In this document: one piece after another, positions 1 to 5,708 of the stretch
Layout of the letters: each line of letters opens with the position of its first letter
Position numbering within the stretch: position 1 is the first letter of the stretch
Assembly: GCA_023485185.1 (NCBI GenBank)
Contig: JAMCZP010000333.1
Location: 1 to 7,822, forward strand
Length of the DNA: 7,822 nt
Reading direction: 5' to 3'
From: Gammaproteobacteria bacterium
GTDB taxonomy: Bacteria; Pseudomonadota; Gammaproteobacteria; Pseudomonadales; Halomonadaceae
Program-made: the position numbers and the translations under genes
Notes under the pieces: model-generated
Told to the model about the DNA's origin: nothing
Database searches by the model: none
The model's input: the letters and a program-made list of their open reading frames with translations, nothing else

Positions 1-379
1 CAACGCCCATATCAAGCAATTACAGCAACGCTTTTTGCAAGGGCTTGAAGGCGTCGAAGGTATTTTTGCCAATACCCCGTTGGATCGCGATTTTAAGCGC
101 GTTGTCCCTAATATTCTTAACCTCGCGTTTGAGGGTGTAGACGGCGAGTCGCTGCTGATGGCGCTGCGCGATGTGGCGGTCTCGACCGGTTCGGCGTGCA
201 ACTCAGCAAGCGTCGACCCCTCCTACGTATTGCTCGGCATTGGCACGCCGCGCTCGCTTGCGCTCTCATCGCTGCGCTTTAGCTTTGGCCGTTTTACCAC
301 CGAAGCCGATATTGATCATGCGTTAACGCTCATACGCCACGCGGTGAACGGCTTACGTTCACCGCCACGCCATTCTTAA
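1..379 (+). CDS. iscS: IscS-type cysteine desulfurase, C-terminal part (5' end outside window)
   Basis: This is the C-terminal portion of a PLP-dependent cysteine desulfurase, which takes sulfur from L-cysteine as a persulfide for Fe-S cluster assembly in the cytosol. The reading frame is open from base 2, so the gene begins upstream of the window; the TTG at 35 is an internal Leu codon, not a start. The active-site loop STGSACNSAS is present, with the persulfide-carrying Cys at codon 197-199, followed by PSYVL and the conserved SSLRFSFGRFTTEADID block, all closely matching E. coli IscS. The protein stops soon after (ending RSPPRHS) and lacks the roughly 20-residue tail that E. coli IscS carries beyond this helix. 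The next gene is iscA, 13 nt downstream, with no iscU between them. Identity as an IscS/NifS group I desulfurase is firm; assignment as the housekeeping IscS rests on context. Confidence 0.93.
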   Translation, partial: NAHIKQLQQRFLQGLEGVEGIFANTPLDRDFKRVVPNILNLAFEGVDGESLLMALRDVAVSTGSACNSASVDPSYVLLGIGTPRSLALSSLRFSFGRFTTEADIDHALTLIRHAVNGLRSPPRHS

Positions 380-392
380 GGGAGGATGCCTT

Positions 393-719
393 ATGGCAAC
401 ACTCAATATTACCCCGGCTGCCGCACAACAGATCCGTCACGTACTTGATGAGCGAGGCCAAGGGCTTGGCCTGCGGGTCTCGGTTAAGCCAAGCGGCTGC
501 TCAGGCTTCAGCTACGTGCTTGATTTTGCAGACACCGTCAGCGACGACGAAGTACATTTTGAAGCCCATGGTGCCAGCGTTTATGTGGCTCCCGATGCGG
601 TCGAGATGCTCAACGGCAGTGAAGTGGATTACGTCAGCGAAGGACTCAATCGCTTTTTCCGCTTCAACAACCCCAATGTGAAAGATGAATGCGGCTGCGG
701 CGAGAGCTTTACCGTTTAA
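393..719 (+). CDS. iscA: Iron-sulfur cluster assembly protein IscA (A-type carrier)
   Basis: A 108-residue A-type carrier of the HesB/IscA family, which binds iron or an Fe-S cluster and passes it to apo-proteins in the cytosol. The three cluster-ligand cysteines are visible: C36 in PSGCSGFSYVLDF, and C100 and C102 in the C-terminal KDECGCGESF motif. The ending NPNVKDECGCGESF is much more like E. coli IscA than SufA, which favours the iscA name over sufA or erpA. The length matches the family (about 107 residues). The ATG at 393 follows a strong GGAGG (381-385) with 7-nt spacing and lies 13 nt after the desulfurase stop, so the two genes are probably one transcript. In most relatives iscU lies between iscS and iscA, and hscBA-fdx follow; here the next gene is ndk. 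Confidence 0.95.
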   Translation: MATLNITPAAAQQIRHVLDERGQGLGLRVSVKPSGCSGFSYVLDFADTVSDDEVHFEAHGASVYVAPDAVEMLNGSEVDYVSEGLNRFFRFNNPNVKDECGCGESFTV

Positions 720-770
720 GCTTGATGCTTTCAGGTTTCATCACCGGTATTCATACCCCGGCTTAAGCGC

Positions 771-776
771 TATAAT
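771..776 (+). promoter_or_regulatory. Putative sigma-70 promoter (-10 box) upstream of ndk
   Basis: A perfect TATAAT at 771-776 is followed by a GC-rich discriminator (CGCGCCC), a combination typical of strongly expressed, stringently controlled genes. The -35 region is weak: the best candidate is TATTCA at 748-753 (3 of 6 matches) with 17-nt spacing, and no extended -10 TGN is present. Transcription would begin near 783 and run toward ndk through the hairpins described separately. No other convincing promoter lies between iscA and ndk, so this is the likely ndk promoter. Confidence 0.55.
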
Positions 777-782
777 CGCGCC

Positions 783-897
783 CTTGAAGAGTCGCGACTA
801 GGCAGCCGGGGTATTCGCTGCCAGAAGTGCTCTAACTGAATTATTTTCTGAGCCGCCACGGCTTTCTGTGGCGGCAGTTTTTGCTTAACCCCTTTTT
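783..897 (+). promoter_or_regulatory. Structured ndk leader or short non-coding transcript
   Basis: From the predicted transcript start near 783 to the ndk ribosome binding site the DNA has no credible ORF but several structural elements. These are a perfect 10-bp palindrome AGTCGCGACT (790-799), a hairpin with arms GGCAGC (801-806) and GCTGCC (817-822) around a 10-nt loop, an AT-rich stretch (838-848), and an intrinsic-terminator-like hairpin (852-882). The sequence GGCAG occurs twice, at 801-805 and at 873-877 in the 3' arm of the terminator, so CTGCC at 818-822 could pair with either copy. This would allow competing folds, but the local hairpin looks stronger. It could be an attenuated ndk leader, or an independent RNA of about 100 nt. 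I do not recognise it as a known RNA family. Confidence 0.4.
852..882 (+). terminator. Intrinsic-terminator-like hairpin just upstream of ndk
   Basis: The arms GCCGCCAC (852-859) and GTGGCGGC (868-875) are perfectly complementary. One G-U and one G-C pair can extend the stem to 10 bp with a CTTT loop, and AG then TTTTT (878-882) follows. This is a good Rho-independent terminator shape. It ends only 32 nt before the ndk ATG, leaving no room for a separate promoter downstream, so ndk transcripts apparently have to read through it. It may terminate the iscS-iscA transcript, attenuate ndk, or end a short RNA. Confidence 0.7.
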
Positions 898-903
898 AAG
901 GAG
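898..903 (+). promoter_or_regulatory. Ribosome binding site deciding the ndk start
   Basis: AAGGAG at 898-903 lies 10 nt before the ATG at 914. It selects that ATG over the in-frame TTG at 881, which lies inside the terminator U-tract and has no Shine-Dalgarno sequence. CTTAA at 884-888 can pair with TTAAG at 896-900 and could partly mask this site; that is a weak 5-bp possibility. Confidence 0.75.
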
Positions 904-913
904 ACCATTTTAC

Positions 914-1339
914 ATGGCTACTGAACGCACTCTTTCTATTATCAAGCCTGATGCTGTTGCCAAGAATGCTATTGGTGAGATCATTGCTCGTTTTGAAAAA
1001 GCTGGCCTCAACGTTGTTGCCGCCAAAATGGTTCATCTTTCTGAAGAGAAAGCGGGCGGCTTCTACGCAGAACACAAAGAGCGTCCGTTCTTTAAAGACC
1101 TGGTTGGCTTCATGACCTCTGGCCCGGTTGTAGTTCAAGTGCTGGAAGGTGAAGGCGCCATCGCCAAAAACCGCGATCTAATGGGCGCTACTAACCCGAA
1201 AGAAGCGGCTCCTGGCACTATTCGCGCAGATTTTGCGGAAACAATCGACGCGAACGCTGTCCATGGTTCTGATTCTCCGGAAAGCGCTGAGCGCGAAATT
1301 AATTACTTCTTTGGCAACGACGAAATCTGCCCGCGCTAA
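914..1339 (+). CDS. ndk: Nucleoside diphosphate kinase
   Basis: Ndk transfers the gamma phosphate from ATP to nucleoside diphosphates through a phospho-histidine, balancing cytosolic NTP and dNTP pools. The product is 141 residues. The N-terminal [12 protein letters not shown], the GFMTSGPVV block and the signature [16 protein letters not shown] with catalytic His117 are all present; His117 has the same number as in E. coli Ndk. The ATG at 914 has a good ribosome binding site and gives the standard [13 protein letters not shown] start. The C-terminus ends ICPR, about two residues short of E. coli Ndk, and positions 134-135 are Gly-Asn. The gene uses many GCT and other T-ending codons compared with neighbours, consistent with high expression. 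It is flanked by stem-loops on both sides and may be transcribed largely on its own. Confidence 0.98.
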   Translation: MATERTLSIIKPDAVAKNAIGEIIARFEKAGLNVVAAKMVHLSEEKAGGFYAEHKERPFFKDLVGFMTSGPVVVQVLEGEGAIAKNRDLMGATNPKEAAPGTIRADFAETIDANAVHGSDSPESAEREINYFFGNDEICPR

Positions 1340-1388
1340 GCCTATACGTTAGCGCCGCGCCGTCTCAACTTTCGTTGCCGGCCATTTT

Positions 1389-1407
1389 GCGGGGGTTAAG
1401 CCCCCGC
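1389..1407 (+). terminator. GC-rich stem-loop between ndk and rlmN, possible weak terminator
   Basis: GCGGGGG (1389-1395) and CCCCCGC (1401-1407) form a perfect 7-bp stem with a TTAAG loop, 49 nt after the ndk stop. The following bases (CCCTTTCTTG) contain only a poor U-tract, so termination on the + strand would be inefficient. The reverse strand is followed by A residues and is not a terminator. It could reduce read-through into rlmN or stabilise the 3' end of ndk mRNA. Confidence 0.5.
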
Positions 1408-1430
1408 CCCTTTCTTGAACGCTGACCGCC

Positions 1431-2615
1431 ATGACCACCACTGTAGCCCAACATACGCCCGCCCCCCTTTCAGACGCCGCCAGTACGCCTGTCGTAAAAG
1501 CGACGCCTGAACGCCAAAACCTGCTTGGTATGTCACGCGAGCAGATGGAAGCCTTCTTTTTATCAATCGGTGAAAAGAAGTTTCGTGCCGCCCAACTGAT
1601 GAAGTGGATTCACACGGAAGGCAGCGATGATTTTGCTGCGATGACGAATCTCTCCAAACCTTTACGTGAAAAACTGGCACGGGTGGCTGAAATTCGTGGC
1701 CCGGCGGTCATCTACGAAGGTACTTCCAGCGACGGCACGCGCAAATGGGTGCTGGAAGTGGAAGATGGCAGTTACGTAGAAACAGTATTGATCCCAGCAG
1801 AGAATGGCAAGCGCCGCACGCTATGCGTCTCTTCCCAGGTCGGCTGCTCGCTGGACTGCAGCTTCTGCTCCACCGGCAAGCAGGGTTTTCAGCGCAACTT
1901 AACTGCCGCTGAAATTATCGGCCAGGTATGGGTTGCTCAGCGAAGCGTTGGCCCGCGCCGCGACACGGCCAACCGTCCTGTGACTAACGTCGTCATGATG
2001 GGTATGGGCGAACCTCTGCTCAACTTCGACAACGTTGTACCGGCCATGAAGCTGATGCTTGATGATAACGGCTACGGCCTGTCCAAACGTCGTGTAACCC
2101 TATCGACTTCTGGCGTCGTGCCGATGATCGACAAGCTGGGCGATGAGATGGACGTCAGTTTGGCGATTTCGCTGCACGCGTCTACTGATGAGTTGCGCAA
2201 TACGCTGGTACCCATTAACCGCAAATATAATATTCGCGCTTTGCTGGATGCCTGCCACCGCTACTTATCTAAATGCCCGGTTAATCGTCAAATCACCATT
2301 GAGTACACGTTGATCAAAGACATTAATGATCAACAGGAGCACGCCGAGCAGTTAGCCGCATTACTGAAAGAGCTGCCGTGCAAGATAAATTTGATACCGT
2401 TTAACCCGTTCCCTAATTCCGGGTATGAAAAGCCATCTCGTAACCAAGTCATGCGTTTCCAGCAGTGGCTCTACGATTTAGGCTACACAGCGACCGTTAG
2501 AACCACACGCGGCGAGGATATTGATGCTGCCTGTGGTCAATTGGTGGGTCGTGTTAAAGACCGCACCAAACGCAGCGCACGTTACATCCAGTCTGTACAG
2601 CTTGATGCCGACTAA
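1431..2615 (+). CDS. rlmN: Dual-specificity 23S rRNA/tRNA (adenine-C2) methyltransferase RlmN
   Basis: A radical-SAM enzyme that methylates C2 of A2503 in 23S rRNA and of A37 in some tRNAs, in the cytosol. The product is 394 residues (E. coli 384). The radical-SAM cluster motif CSLDCSFC gives ligands C139, C143 and C146. The catalytic pair is C132 (in [10 protein letters not shown], equivalent to E. coli C118) and C368 (in DIDAACGQL, equivalent to C355, the methyl-carrying Cys). [12 protein letters not shown] and [14 protein letters not shown], which are RlmN hallmarks, are intact. The absence of antibiotic-resistance context argues against Cfr. The ATG at 1431 is the most upstream start, since an in-frame TGA lies at 1416-1418, but it has no clear Shine-Dalgarno sequence; the first 27 or so residues are low-complexity and poorly conserved. 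The next plausible ATG (1530) would cut into the conserved N-terminal region and also lacks a site. Confidence 0.97.
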   Translation: MTTTVAQHTPAPLSDAASTPVVKATPERQNLLGMSREQMEAFFLSIGEKKFRAAQLMKWIHTEGSDDFAAMTNLSKPLREKLARVAEIRGPAVIYEGTSSDGTRKWVLEVEDGSYVETVLIPAENGKRRTLCVSSQVGCSLDCSFCSTGKQGFQRNLTAAEIIGQVWVAQRSVGPRRDTANRPVTNVVMMGMGEPLLNFDNVVPAMKLMLDDNGYGLSKRRVTLSTSGVVPMIDKLGDEMDVSLAISLHASTDELRNTLVPINRKYNIRALLDACHRYLSKCPVNRQITIEYTLIKDINDQQEHAEQLAALLKELPCKINLIPFNPFPNSGYEKPSRNQVMRFQQWLYDLGYTATVRTTRGEDIDAACGQLVGRVKDRTKRSARYIQSVQLDAD

Positions 2616-2642
2616 GGTGGGAGATAGAAAACAGGGCTTATC

Positions 2643-2671
2643 TTGACTTACGCCTAGCACGGCGCTTTGAT
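2643..2671 (+). promoter_or_regulatory. Candidate promoter for pilW and downstream genes
   Basis: TTGACT (2643-2648, 5 of 6 to TTGACA) and TTTGAT (2666-2671, 4 of 6 to TATAAT) are separated by 17 nt, in the 116-nt gap between rlmN and pilW. No terminator is visible in this gap, so read-through from rlmN is also possible. The rest of the gap holds only the pilW ribosome binding site (AGAGGA, 2721-2726). Confidence 0.35.
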
Positions 2672-2731
2672 GGACACGGTTTTCATTTAGCATCTGGTTA
2701 GCAGTTGGACGTTCACCACAAGAGGATTTAC

Positions 2732-3466
2732 ATGATCGCTCACCGCAGGCGTCAACACCCAACTCGGGTGCCCATGCTTACCGTACTTATCGGTAGCCTG
2801 TGGCTAGCCGGCTGTGCCTCTTCCAACACGTTCACACCGCAAGCGAATCCAGCGGCAGCCGACGCCTATACCCAGCTTGGCGTTGCCTACTTGGAGCGCG
2901 ACAACTTACCCCGTGCGTTAAACGCACTGGATCGGGCAATTGAAATTGCGCCACGACATGCAGAGGCGCTTCAAGCACTGGCGCTGGTTTACCAACAGCA
3001 GGGCGAATATGCGCTTGCTAATGATTATTTTCAGCAGGCGGTTACCGCTGAGCCTGATTTTACTCGCGCACGTAATAATTACGCCGCGTTTTTATATGGG
3101 CGGGGGCAGTATGACGCCGCCTGTGAACAGTTAGAAATCGCATCTCAGGATGCCCAATATGCCAATCGTGCCCAGCTATTTGCTAATTTAGGGCAGTGCT
3201 ATGTGGCATTGGAAGAATTTGATAAAGCGCGCGCTCGATTGCAGCGTGCGCAGAGTATTGATCCGCGTAATGCACGCGGCTATTTAATGTTAGCTGAACT
3301 CGAATATTCGCAGGGCAACTACCCTCAGGCCTGGGCACCACTGCAAAACTATTTACAGCTCGCAGAGCCCGACCGAGCAGCGTTGGAGATGGCGGTTGAT
3401 ATCGCCCATGCTCGCGGCGACCATAGCATGGCCGCTGAATACCAACGCCAGCTCGGCACTAACTGA
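2732..3466 (+). CDS. pilW: Type IV pilus biogenesis/stability lipoprotein PilW (PilF), TPR protein
   Basis: A predicted outer-membrane lipoprotein of 244 residues with a basic N-terminus (HRRRQ), a hydrophobic stretch (about residues 15-25) and a lipobox LAGC with the lipidated Cys at residue 28. The mature part is nearly all tetratricopeptide repeats: about five units between residues 42 and 215, with typical patterns such as AYLERDNLPRALNALDRAIE and GEYALANDYFQQA. Length and layout match PilF/PilW, the pilotin that helps the secretin PilQ assemble in the outer membrane for type IV pili. The ATG at 2732 has AGAGGA 5 nt upstream; the TTG at 2705 would add nine residues without a ribosome binding site and is rejected. 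The position between rlmN and rodZ is the usual place for this gene in gammaproteobacteria. No other pilus genes are in the window, so function rests on the family and position. Confidence 0.92.
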   Translation: MIAHRRRQHPTRVPMLTVLIGSLWLAGCASSNTFTPQANPAAADAYTQLGVAYLERDNLPRALNALDRAIEIAPRHAEALQALALVYQQQGEYALANDYFQQAVTAEPDFTRARNNYAAFLYGRGQYDAACEQLEIASQDAQYANRAQLFANLGQCYVALEEFDKARARLQRAQSIDPRNARGYLMLAELEYSQGNYPQAWAPLQNYLQLAEPDRAALEMAVDIAHARGDHSMAAEYQRQLGTN

Positions 3467-3513
3467 CTGATTGCCGCCCTGATCACCGCTTATTTAATGA
3501 AGGATGCTCAGCC

Positions 3514-4524
3514 ATGAGCGATACACAGTCACAAGAAAACGTTATTAACAGCACTAGCGACACTGTCCACGCTAGCACCTCCCCCGGCGAGCTTTTGTTG
3601 CGCCAACGTGAACAGCTTGGCGTTCCGCTTGCCGATGCTGCCCGGGCACTTAACCTGCGACCCGCGGTCATTGGTGGGCTTGAGCGGGATGATTACCAAG
3701 AAATTCCGGTTGCAGCTTATCGTCGCGGCTACCTGCGCGCTTACGCAAAATATCTCGGCATGGATGACCATCTTGTACTCGAGGCTTATCAAGCCCGCAA
3801 TGGCACGATCGACACCGAGCGCAAAGTTACGCCCGTTTCGACAGCTAGCAGACCTCCGTCAAAAATTGGCGCCTGGCTGTTTAAGCTAGTCACGTTACTG
3901 GTTATTGTCGGGCTGATTGCGGTTACCGTTATGTGGTGGCAAAGCCGTGGCGGTAACGAGCCGCCTGGTTTTAGCTCTTCCCCCACGGAAGAGACCACGC
4001 CCCCACCTGCACTGCCTGCCAACGATGAGCCTACAGCAGGTACTAACGACACCGCGAGCCCAGGTTTCACCAGTGGCGATGAGAGTGACGCGCTGATTAG
4101 CGATGCCGTTAACATTTCACCTACCCCGGCGGCATCTGAAGAGCCGATGACCGGCGAAGATGAAACTGATATAACGACAGCACCAGACTCACCTGCGCCG
4201 ACCGAGACCGCAGACGAGCCTCAGACAGCCGCTGTAGAAGATGAAGCCACGATTAACGACGATGCTGAGCAGCCCGTTAACGTCAATATGCTTGAGCTCA
4301 CTTTCAACGAGCAGTCGTGGACTGAAATCTTTGATGCCACCAACCAGCGCGTCTTTGTTGGTCTGCAAACTCCTGGCACTAGCACCACCGTTGAAGGCGA
4401 ACCACCGTTTCGCCTGACAGTAGGCAATGCCACTGGCGTTGAGTTGCGCTATCAGGGCGAGGAAGTTGATCTTCCCGCCCGTGCTGGTGCCAATAACGTT
4501 GCCCGATTCACCCTGGGAGAGTGA
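3514..4524 (+). CDS. rodZ: Cell-shape cytoskeleton protein RodZ
   Basis: RodZ is an inner-membrane protein that links the MreB cytoskeleton to the cell-elongation machinery. The 336 residues (E. coli 337) show the expected order. First comes a cytoplasmic helix-turn-helix domain (about 23-95, [19 protein letters not shown] and [15 protein letters not shown]), then one transmembrane helix (about 119-142, ending VMWWQSR). A Pro/Thr/Ser-rich periplasmic linker follows (146-259), then a C-terminal DUF4115 beta domain (about 260-335, [16 protein letters not shown], ending ARFTLGE). The linker has 26 Asp/Glu and no Lys/Arg in 114 residues, unlike the Thr/Ala/Pro linker of E. coli, which fits a halophile. 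The ATG at 3514 has GAAGGA (3499-3504) 9 nt upstream. The 47-nt gap from pilW has no terminator. The stop overlaps or nearly abuts ispG, so the two are probably translationally linked. Confidence 0.96.
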   Translation: MSDTQSQENVINSTSDTVHASTSPGELLLRQREQLGVPLADAARALNLRPAVIGGLERDDYQEIPVAAYRRGYLRAYAKYLGMDDHLVLEAYQARNGTIDTERKVTPVSTASRPPSKIGAWLFKLVTLLVIVGLIAVTVMWWQSRGGNEPPGFSSSPTEETTPPPALPANDEPTAGTNDTASPGFTSGDESDALISDAVNISPTPAASEEPMTGEDETDITTAPDSPAPTETADEPQTAAVEDEATINDDAEQPVNVNMLELTFNEQSWTEIFDATNQRVFVGLQTPGTSTTVEGEPPFRLTVGNATGVELRYQGEEVDLPARAGANNVARFTLGE

Positions 4525-4532
4525 CCCGCCTT

Positions 4533-5648
4533 ATGCATGCACCTTCTCCGATTAAACGCCGCCTTTCTCGCCAAATTCACGTTGGCAACGTTGCAGTTGG
4601 CGGTGATGCGCCTATCTCCGTTCAAAGCATGACCAATACCAATACCTTGGATGTGGCAGCGACCGTTGCTCAAATCCAGCAGTTGGAAAAAGCCGGTGCG
4701 GATATTGTGCGCGTTTCAGTGCCCGATATGGACGCCGCTGAAACCTTTGGTCAAATCAAAAAGCTAGTGGATGTACCGCTCGTCGCCGATATCCATTTTG
4801 ATTACAAAATCGCCCTGCGTGTTGCGGAGCTAGGTGTCGACTGCCTGCGTATTAATCCAGGCAACATCGGTCGTGAAGACCGTGTACGCGCCGTTGTTAG
4901 CGCGGCCCGTGATCACGGCATCCCCATTCGTATTGGTGTCAACGCGGGGTCAATAGAAAAAGACCTGCAGAAGAAATATGGCGAGCCAACGCCAGCGGCG
5001 CTGGTGGAGTCCGCCATGCGCCATATTGATTACCTCGAACGTCTCGACTTCGCCGAATTCAAAGTCAGTGTGAAAGCCTCTGATGTATTTATGGCTGTCG
5101 CGGCTTATCGCGACCTTGCAACACGCATTGAGCAGCCGCTTCACCTGGGCATTACCGAAGCAGGCGGGCTACGTTCGGGCACCGTGAAATCATCGATTGG
5201 CCTTGGCATGCTGCTGATGGATGGCATTGGTGACACCATTCGCGTTTCACTCGCGGCAGACCCGGTGGAAGAGATTAAAGTTGGCTTCGACATGCTCAGA
5301 AGCCTTAAGCTGCGCTCCAAAGGCATTAACTTTATTGCTTGCCCCAGTTGTTCGCGCCAGAACTTTGACGTCATTAGCACCATGAACCAGCTCGAAGAGC
5401 GTCTTGAAGATGTCATGACGCCCTTGAACGTCTCGGTAATCGGTTGCGTTGTGAACGGCCCAGGCGAAGCCAAAGAGACCGACATAGGCCTGACAGGGGG
5501 TAGTCCTGCCAACTTGGTGTATATCGATGGCAAGCCGGCTAGCAAGCTACGCAATGACCATTTGGTGGACGATCTAGAAAAGTTGATTCGTGACAAAGTA
5601 CGCGAAAAACAGCAGCAGCAAGACGACATGATTGCCCGAAGCGTTTAA
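4533..5648 (+). CDS. ispG: 4-hydroxy-3-methylbut-2-en-1-yl diphosphate synthase (flavodoxin), IspG/GcpE
   Basis: IspG carries out the penultimate step of the MEP isoprenoid pathway, reducing methylerythritol cyclodiphosphate (MEcPP) to HMBPP with a 4Fe-4S cluster. From the ATG at 4533 the protein has 371 residues (E. coli 372). The cluster ligands are visible at the E. coli numbers: C270 and C273 ([10 protein letters not shown]), C305 and E312 ([13 protein letters not shown]). The N-terminal barrel motifs [26 protein letters not shown] and [10 protein letters not shown] are intact. The ATG is preferred because it gives [10 protein letters not shown], parallel to E. coli MHNQAPIQRR. The alternative GTG at 4521 overlaps the rodZ stop (GTGA) and adds four residues, but the GGGAGA at 4515-4520 is almost touching it and lies 12 nt before the ATG, so neither spacing is ideal. 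The enzyme needs Fe-S assembly, linking it loosely to the upstream isc genes. Confidence 0.97.
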   Translation: MHAPSPIKRRLSRQIHVGNVAVGGDAPISVQSMTNTNTLDVAATVAQIQQLEKAGADIVRVSVPDMDAAETFGQIKKLVDVPLVADIHFDYKIALRVAELGVDCLRINPGNIGREDRVRAVVSAARDHGIPIRIGVNAGSIEKDLQKKYGEPTPAALVESAMRHIDYLERLDFAEFKVSVKASDVFMAVAAYRDLATRIEQPLHLGITEAGGLRSGTVKSSIGLGMLLMDGIGDTIRVSLAADPVEEIKVGFDMLRSLKLRSKGINFIACPSCSRQNFDVISTMNQLEERLEDVMTPLNVSVIGCVVNGPGEAKETDIGLTGGSPANLVYIDGKPASKLRNDHLVDDLEKLIRDKVREKQQQQDDMIARSV

Positions 5649-5649
5649 G

Positions 5650-5689
5650 CGCTGGGGCTAACTGCCAGCGTGCGTATCTAACCTACGCA
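5650..5689 (+). repeat. Two adjacent small hairpins between ispG and hisS
   Basis: CGCTGG (5650-5655) pairs with CCAGCG (5665-5670), and directly next to it TGCGTA (5671-5676) pairs with TACGCA (5684-5689). Both 6-bp stems are perfect. No U-tract follows, so this is not a normal intrinsic terminator; the structure ends 7 nt before the hisS ribosome binding site. An mRNA processing or stability role is possible but unproven. Confidence 0.4.
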
Positions 5690-5696
5690 GGCAGAT

Positions 5697-5702
5697 AAGG
5701 AG
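5697..5702 (+). promoter_or_regulatory. Ribosome binding site deciding the TTG start of hisS
   Basis: AAGGAG lies 6 nt before the TTG at 5709. It is the only strong Shine-Dalgarno sequence near the 5' end of hisS and supports the rare TTG initiation codon; the first in-frame ATG (5751) would remove the conserved IQAIRG segment. Confidence 0.8.
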
Positions 5703-5708
5703 TTTTCA

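Noticed and set aside
811..888. Possible leader peptide of about 25 codons before ndk
   Set aside because: The frame ending at TAA 886-888 has no standard start with a Shine-Dalgarno sequence, and codon content shows no regulatory run of one amino acid.
881..913. Upstream TTG start for ndk adding 11 residues
   Set aside because: It falls in the T-run of the terminator hairpin, lacks a ribosome binding site and is not found in Ndk proteins; ATG at 914 is clearly better.
1431..2615. Cfr-type resistance methyltransferase
   Set aside because: Length, the RlmN hallmarks [14 protein letters not shown] and GMGEPLLN, and the ndk-rlmN-pilW gene order all fit housekeeping RlmN.
2705..2731. Upstream TTG start for pilW adding nine residues
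   Set aside because: The AGAGGA site lies downstream of it and directly serves the ATG at 2732, which gives a normal lipoprotein signal peptide.
3789..4115. Reverse-strand frame (108 codons) opposite rodZ
   Set aside because: It overlaps the transmembrane and linker coding region of rodZ and has no recognisable motif; the codon pattern supports rodZ.
5141..5629. Long reverse-strand open frame (162 codons) opposite ispG
   Set aside because: It lies wholly opposite a firmly identified, conserved gene, has no ribosome binding site support and reads as low-complexity Ser/Arg/Leu-rich protein typical of an antisense shadow.
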